In this document: piece after piece, positions 60,693-64,000 of the stretch
How positions within the stretch are numbered: the first letter of the stretch is position 1
Layout: every line of letters starts with the position of its first letter
Source: an uncultured Opitutales bacterium
Lineage (GTDB): Bacteria; Verrucomicrobiota; Verrucomicrobiia; Opitutales; Intestinicryptomonadaceae
Assembly: GCA_900545705.1 (NCBI GenBank)
Contig: URAK01000005.1
Coordinates: forward strand, 62,001-126,000
DNA length: 64,000 bases
Reading direction: 5' to 3'
Notes under the pieces: generated by a model
Told to the model about the DNA's origin: nothing
What the model saw: the letters and a program-made list of their open reading frames with translations, nothing else
The model's database searches: none
Position numbers and translations under genes: made by a program

Positions 60693-62720
60693 TCATTTAT
60701 ACGGCATAAACTTTACCGCAAAACCTCCGCCGCTTCTCATCGACAGCTTTAACTTTGTGTCAGATGTCACTTTCTTGGTCTCGATTTTGTAGTCCTCGGG
60801 GATGTCGTCGGAATTTATCGTGTCGCGGACAATTTTTGCAAGGTATTTGCCTTCGGGCAGGAATTTCGACAAGTCTATCTCGACGTCCTTTCCGCCCCAG
60901 CCGCACATTCCGCCAAGATACCATTTATCGCCCTTGCGGCGCGCTATCACAACATACTCGCCCATCTTGCCTTCTATTGCCTTGGTATCGTCCCACGTCG
61001 TCGGTACTGCCGCTATAAAATCAAGCAGCTTCTGCTCTTTCATGTATTCGCTCGGCATGTCCGATATCATTTGCAGCGTGCTCAAAAACAAAACATATTG
61101 AGCCGCCATGTGCGCGCGCGTCCCCTGGACTCTCGGTATGTCGCGTATTGCCTTGAACGAGCGTTCGTTGGAATTCCTCATTCCGCCAGGCGTGTAGTCC
61201 ATGGGCCCGAGCAGCATTCGCGTAAACACCAAATCAACATTGTGCGAAGGCGTCACGGTCTTTGCCCATTTATTCACTTCCGCACCGTGTACGGCTTCAA
61301 ATGTTATCGCATTCGGATATGTGCGCTGCAACCCGGACGGCGCGGGGCATCCGTGCCACTCTATCACCATCTGGCGGTCGGCCGCCAACTTTGTGATGTT
61401 TTCTATATGGCGTATCATCAGCTGGTCGTCGCGGTCGTTGAAGTCTATCTTTAGCCCGTCTACACCCCAGCTCTTAAACAAATCCAACGCCTTCTCCGGA
61501 TACGCATACAGCACCTTGCTGAGGCACCATATCACAACTTTCACACCCTTCGAGTGCGCGTATTCGACAACCGAAGGAATATCCACATGCGGCTTGCCGT
61601 TTATGTAGTTCTCGTCCGTATTGTATATGTCTATAAATTTTGTGCGGGCATCGGTTGCCAAATATGTCTTCCCGAGCCCCTCTCTTCCAACATGCCAACC
61701 GGCGTCGAGCGTTATGTATGGTATGTCGTTATCGGCGGCAAAATCGGCGTAATATTTGCACATCTGCTCGTTAAATCCGCATTTGAAATCCACGCCTTCC
61801 GTATTCCAGTTTACCCACCAGTCCCATACCGAGGGGCCGGGCGTTATCCACGAGGCGTCTCCTATCTTGGATTCCGAAGCCAATTTATATACTGTGTCGT
61901 TGTCGGCAAGAACCTTGTCGTCTCGCGCCACTATAAAGGCTCTCCACGGAAATTCGCGCGTGCCGGAGGTCTTTGCTATGTAATCCTCAACTTCCGACGG
62001 CTGGAGCTGGTTGCCTTTTTGCACAAGCTTTTTGGGCACAGGCGCAAAAAGCGCGCGCGGGGAATCGGCGTCTTTCGGGTAGTGTATCCTAAGCCCCGGG
62101 TATTCCGTCCAATCCGACTCGACAAGCGCAATTTTCATTCCCTCCTTCTCAAATATAAAAGGCATCGAGGCGTTCGCGCCCTTTTTCAGCCCTTTGAGTC
62201 CGCCGGCCGTTGTGCGCGTAAACACTGATTCAAACGAAGTCCTTATGCCGTTTACTATGTGGGCGATTACTTTGTCGGCGTCTTTTAGCGGCAGTTTGAG
62301 CGTCTCCGCCTTCACTATCATTTCGCCGCCATTCTTTGACACAAACCTGTATGCGGCGGCGTCGTCGTACACTCTTATTATAACGTCGTAATTGCCCAAG
62401 TCGGCGCGGCTTTCGTTGTAATTGTCGGTTATCGTTTTCCGCGCGCCAAACAGGGGCTTAATCTCGGTATTCACCATCCTTGATTTCGAGCCCTTGATTG
62501 CAGCGTCCGCCCCAAATTCCCCCTTGTCTGTCGACATGCCTATCGCGGCTTTGTCCAAGACTTTTTTGCCGTCGGCTGTTATTGAAAAAGAAAGCTGTTT
62601 GCCGTCTTCGAGTTTGGCCTCAATCCTGCCGTCGGGAGATTTTACGGTCACTTCCGCCGAATATCCCACTCCGGCGGCGGCAAATGCCGCGCACAATATG
62701 TATAATATTCCGTGTTTCAT
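60693..62720 (-). CDS. Glycoside hydrolase family 97 protein, retaining type
   Basis: A 675-residue secreted enzyme with a signal peptide cut after GVGYSA. It has the N-terminal beta-sandwich (residues ~25-290), the (beta/alpha)8 barrel and a C-terminal beta domain. Family marks are ITPGPSVWDWWVNW, ITLDAGWHVG, VDGLKIDFNDRDDQ and LLGPMDYTPGGM. D426 in KIDF corresponds to the nucleophile of retaining GH97 alpha-galactosidases, and E481 (HGAE) is 55 residues away, the spacing I recall for the nucleophile/acid-base pair of the Bacteroides enzyme; inverting SusB-type enzymes lack this Asp. So alpha-galactosidase-like activity is more likely than alpha-glucosidase. Location probably periplasmic. 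Confidence 0.92.
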   Translation of the reverse strand: MKHGILYILCAAFAAAGVGYSAEVTVKSPDGRIEAKLEDGKQLSFSITADGKKVLDKAAIGMSTDKGEFGADAAIKGSKSRMVNTEIKPLFGARKTITDNYNESRADLGNYDVIIRVYDDAAAYRFVSKNGGEMIVKAETLKLPLKDADKVIAHIVNGIRTSFESVFTRTTAGGLKGLKKGANASMPFIFEKEGMKIALVESDWTEYPGLRIHYPKDADSPRALFAPVPKKLVQKGNQLQPSEVEDYIAKTSGTREFPWRAFIVARDDKVLADNDTVYKLASESKIGDASWITPGPSVWDWWVNWNTEGVDFKCGFNEQMCKYYADFAADNDIPYITLDAGWHVGREGLGKTYLATDARTKFIDIYNTDENYINGKPHVDIPSVVEYAHSKGVKVVIWCLSKVLYAYPEKALDLFKSWGVDGLKIDFNDRDDQLMIRHIENITKLAADRQMVIEWHGCPAPSGLQRTYPNAITFEAVHGAEVNKWAKTVTPSHNVDLVFTRMLLGPMDYTPGGMRNSNERSFKAIRDIPRVQGTRAHMAAQYVLFLSTLQMISDMPSEYMKEQKLLDFIAAVPTTWDDTKAIEGKMGEYVVIARRKGDKWYLGGMCGWGGKDVEIDLSKFLPEGKYLAKIVRDTINSDDIPEDYKIETKKVTSDTKLKLSMRSGGGFAVKFMPYK

Positions 62721-62965
62721 ACATGTGTATTTTGTGGAAAACTCCCGAGCTTTGCAATTATGCTCTATCCTTTTTTTTATTTAACAGTTAAATCTTTATG
62801 CCCTCATACTACCGCCGTAAAAATTCTGTAATATCTTCTCATATATTGCGCCTTGAGATGCCGGGAATTCTCTATTTTGCACAAGGCAAACATTTCTCTG
62901 ATAAAATTTTTAGCTCGAATTTTAAATCAGATTTTCTAAGATGATTTCTAAACCGAAAGGATTTT

Positions 62966-64000
62966 ATGATTTATAGATGCACGGTATGCGGATATGAATA
63001 CGACGAGGCTGCAGAAGGCAAGTCGTGGAATTCGTTGCCCGACGACTGGATTTGCCCCGTATGCGGCGTAGGCAAGGAATTATTTGAAAAAACCCAGACC
63101 GAAGAGTCTTTAATAAAGCCGGAAGCAGCGCGCGAACAGCAGCCTGCCGATACTTCTGAGTCTTCCTGCATCGCATCTGAATCGGCTCCGGAAACCGCGC
63201 CGCTCAATGCGACATCTTCCGACATATGCGCCGAGACTATGGCTAATTGGGGCGTTAAGTGGGTTCTCGGCATGGTCGGCCACTCAAATCTCGGAATGGC
63301 GGACGCAATCCGCAGACAGGTTGAAAACGGAAAAATGCGTTATATCGGAATCCGCCACGAAGGCGCCGCAGCCTTCGCGTGTTCAGCTTATGGAAAACTC
63401 TCCGGAAACCCCGCGGCGTGCATATCGATAGCTGGCCCGGGCTCTACAAACCTCCTGACGGGCCTTTGCGACGCCGCTCTTGACTCCGCTCCGGCAATCG
63501 CGCTTACAGGACAAGTTCCGTCTTCCATTGAGGGATTAAAAATATTTCAGGATATCAACCTTCGCGATGCCCTACATGCGGCGACCCCTGCACAGTTCGA
63601 AATGTACAAGGGCAGCAAATTTGGAAGACTCGCCGCAAGAGTCTGCTCGGAAGCAATCGATAGAAAATGTGCCGCCCAGCTGATTATGCCGGACGACGTT
63701 CAAGTACTGCCGGCATCTCCCGACGATGTCGCTACTCGCCCGCTAAAATCGGTTGCGAGAGCTGCGGAAACATTCTCCGAAAACTCACTCAGAGAGGCTG
63801 CAGATATTATCGCAAATGCCCAATTTCCGGTAATCTTAATGGGAAGAGGCTGCCGCGGTTCCGCCCACAAGGTAGAGGAGCTTGCGGAAATGCTCGGCTG
63901 CCCGATTATGACAACTTATCCGGCAAAGGGAATAATCCCCGACAGCCACCCGCTTTCCTGCGGTGTACAGGGCTTGAGCGGAACGGCTGTGGCGGCAAAA
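62966..64000 (+). CDS. Rubredoxin domain fused to thiamine-diphosphate enzyme (3' partial)
   Basis: The frame opens at the ATG at 62966 and stays open to the window edge (345 codons). Residues 1-40 are a rubredoxin: C5-x2-C8 in YRCTVCGYEYD and C30-x2-C33 in LPDDWICPVCG. A Ser/Glu/Pro-rich linker runs to about 83, followed by a ThDP-enzyme PYR domain: MVGHSNLGMADAIR, the RHEGAAAFACSAYGKLSG glutamate that activates ThDP, SIAGPGSTNLLTGLCDA, ALTGQVPSS, then the start of the central domain (FPVILMGRGC). The nearest families are pyruvate oxidase, acetolactate synthase and related POX-type enzymes. The C-terminal PP domain is beyond the window. The rubredoxin could carry electrons from a flavin or substrate-bound intermediate. 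Confidence 0.9.
   Translation, partial: MIYRCTVCGYEYDEAAEGKSWNSLPDDWICPVCGVGKELFEKTQTEESLIKPEAAREQQPADTSESSCIASESAPETAPLNATSSDICAETMANWGVKWVLGMVGHSNLGMADAIRRQVENGKMRYIGIRHEGAAAFACSAYGKLSGNPAACISIAGPGSTNLLTGLCDAALDSAPAIALTGQVPSSIEGLKIFQDINLRDALHAATPAQFEMYKGSKFGRLAARVCSEAIDRKCAAQLIMPDDVQVLPASPDDVATRPLKSVARAAETFSENSLREAADIIANAQFPVILMGRGCRGSAHKVEELAEMLGCPIMTTYPAKGIIPDSHPLSCGVQGLSGTAVAAK

Noticed and set aside
1..64000. tRNA, rRNA, CRISPR, IS element, prophage or integration site
   Set aside because: Read for T-arm motifs, regular spaced repeats, transposase or integrase motifs, and terminal inverted repeats; none found. This was by eye and may miss diverged cases.

Overview
The window reads as chromosomal DNA of a free-living or gut-associated member of the Verrucomicrobiota, probably an Opitutia-type lineage. 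This is an inference, not a measured placement. It rests on four proteins with C-terminal PEP-CTERM anchors, Tat-tagged Gfo/Idh/MocA, TIM-barrel isomerase and FAD-oxidoreductase proteins typical of Planctomycetes/Verrucomicrobia sugar metabolism, zinc-free forms of S4 and S14, and an envelope/carbohydrate gene set (GH97, beta-helix protein, Arn-type enzymes). No tRNA, rRNA, CRISPR array, insertion sequence or prophage was recognised.

Bases 1-12.8 kb hold the S10-spc-alpha ribosomal superoperon from a 5'-truncated rplB to rplQ, with secY, map and rpoA. It has two oddities: a small signal-peptide gene sits between rpsS and rplV, and rpmD, adk, infA and rpmJ are missing from their usual places. 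RpsK and RplQ carry low-complexity tails. A strong terminator closes the block, followed by a tiny membrane zinc-ribbon protein and guaA.

From 14.9 to 38.2 kb lies an accessory region: four related PEP-CTERM surface proteins (one interrupted by an in-frame TAG), a secreted beta-helix protein, a Sel1-repeat protein, an arnD/UDP-glucuronate decarboxylase pair, a Tat-type FAD oxidoreductase, a queC/DTW-like RNA-modification pair, a Na/Pi cotransporter, an orphan GspL/GspM-like pair, a Tat-tagged isomerase/oxidoreductase pair, glutaredoxin and a small membrane protein. From 38.7 to 43.1 kb, on the minus strand, are glcF/glcD, trmL, smpB and rpoZ.

From 43.9 to 47.9 kb, icd, a PfkB kinase, proA and a dimeric-type dUTPase form one plus-strand unit ended by a terminator. 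After a nucleoside-type MFS transporter on the minus strand, 50.1-60.2 kb is a tightly packed housekeeping run (rluB, ribB-type, ribH, nusB, ftsY, aroB, tatD-like, tcdA, rhomboid, C-terminal protease, RpiB-type isomerase), many with 1- or 4-base overlaps. The RibBA-like protein has lost the zinc and catalytic residues of its GTP cyclohydrolase II half. The window ends with a GH97 glycosidase on the minus strand and, running off the right edge, a rubredoxin domain fused to a thiamine-diphosphate enzyme.

The points most worth a second look are the secreted protein embedded in the S10 operon, the rubredoxin-ThDP fusion, the amber-interrupted PEP-CTERM gene and the conserved module shared by the PEP-CTERM paralogues, the split Arn pair, and the degenerate RibBA.
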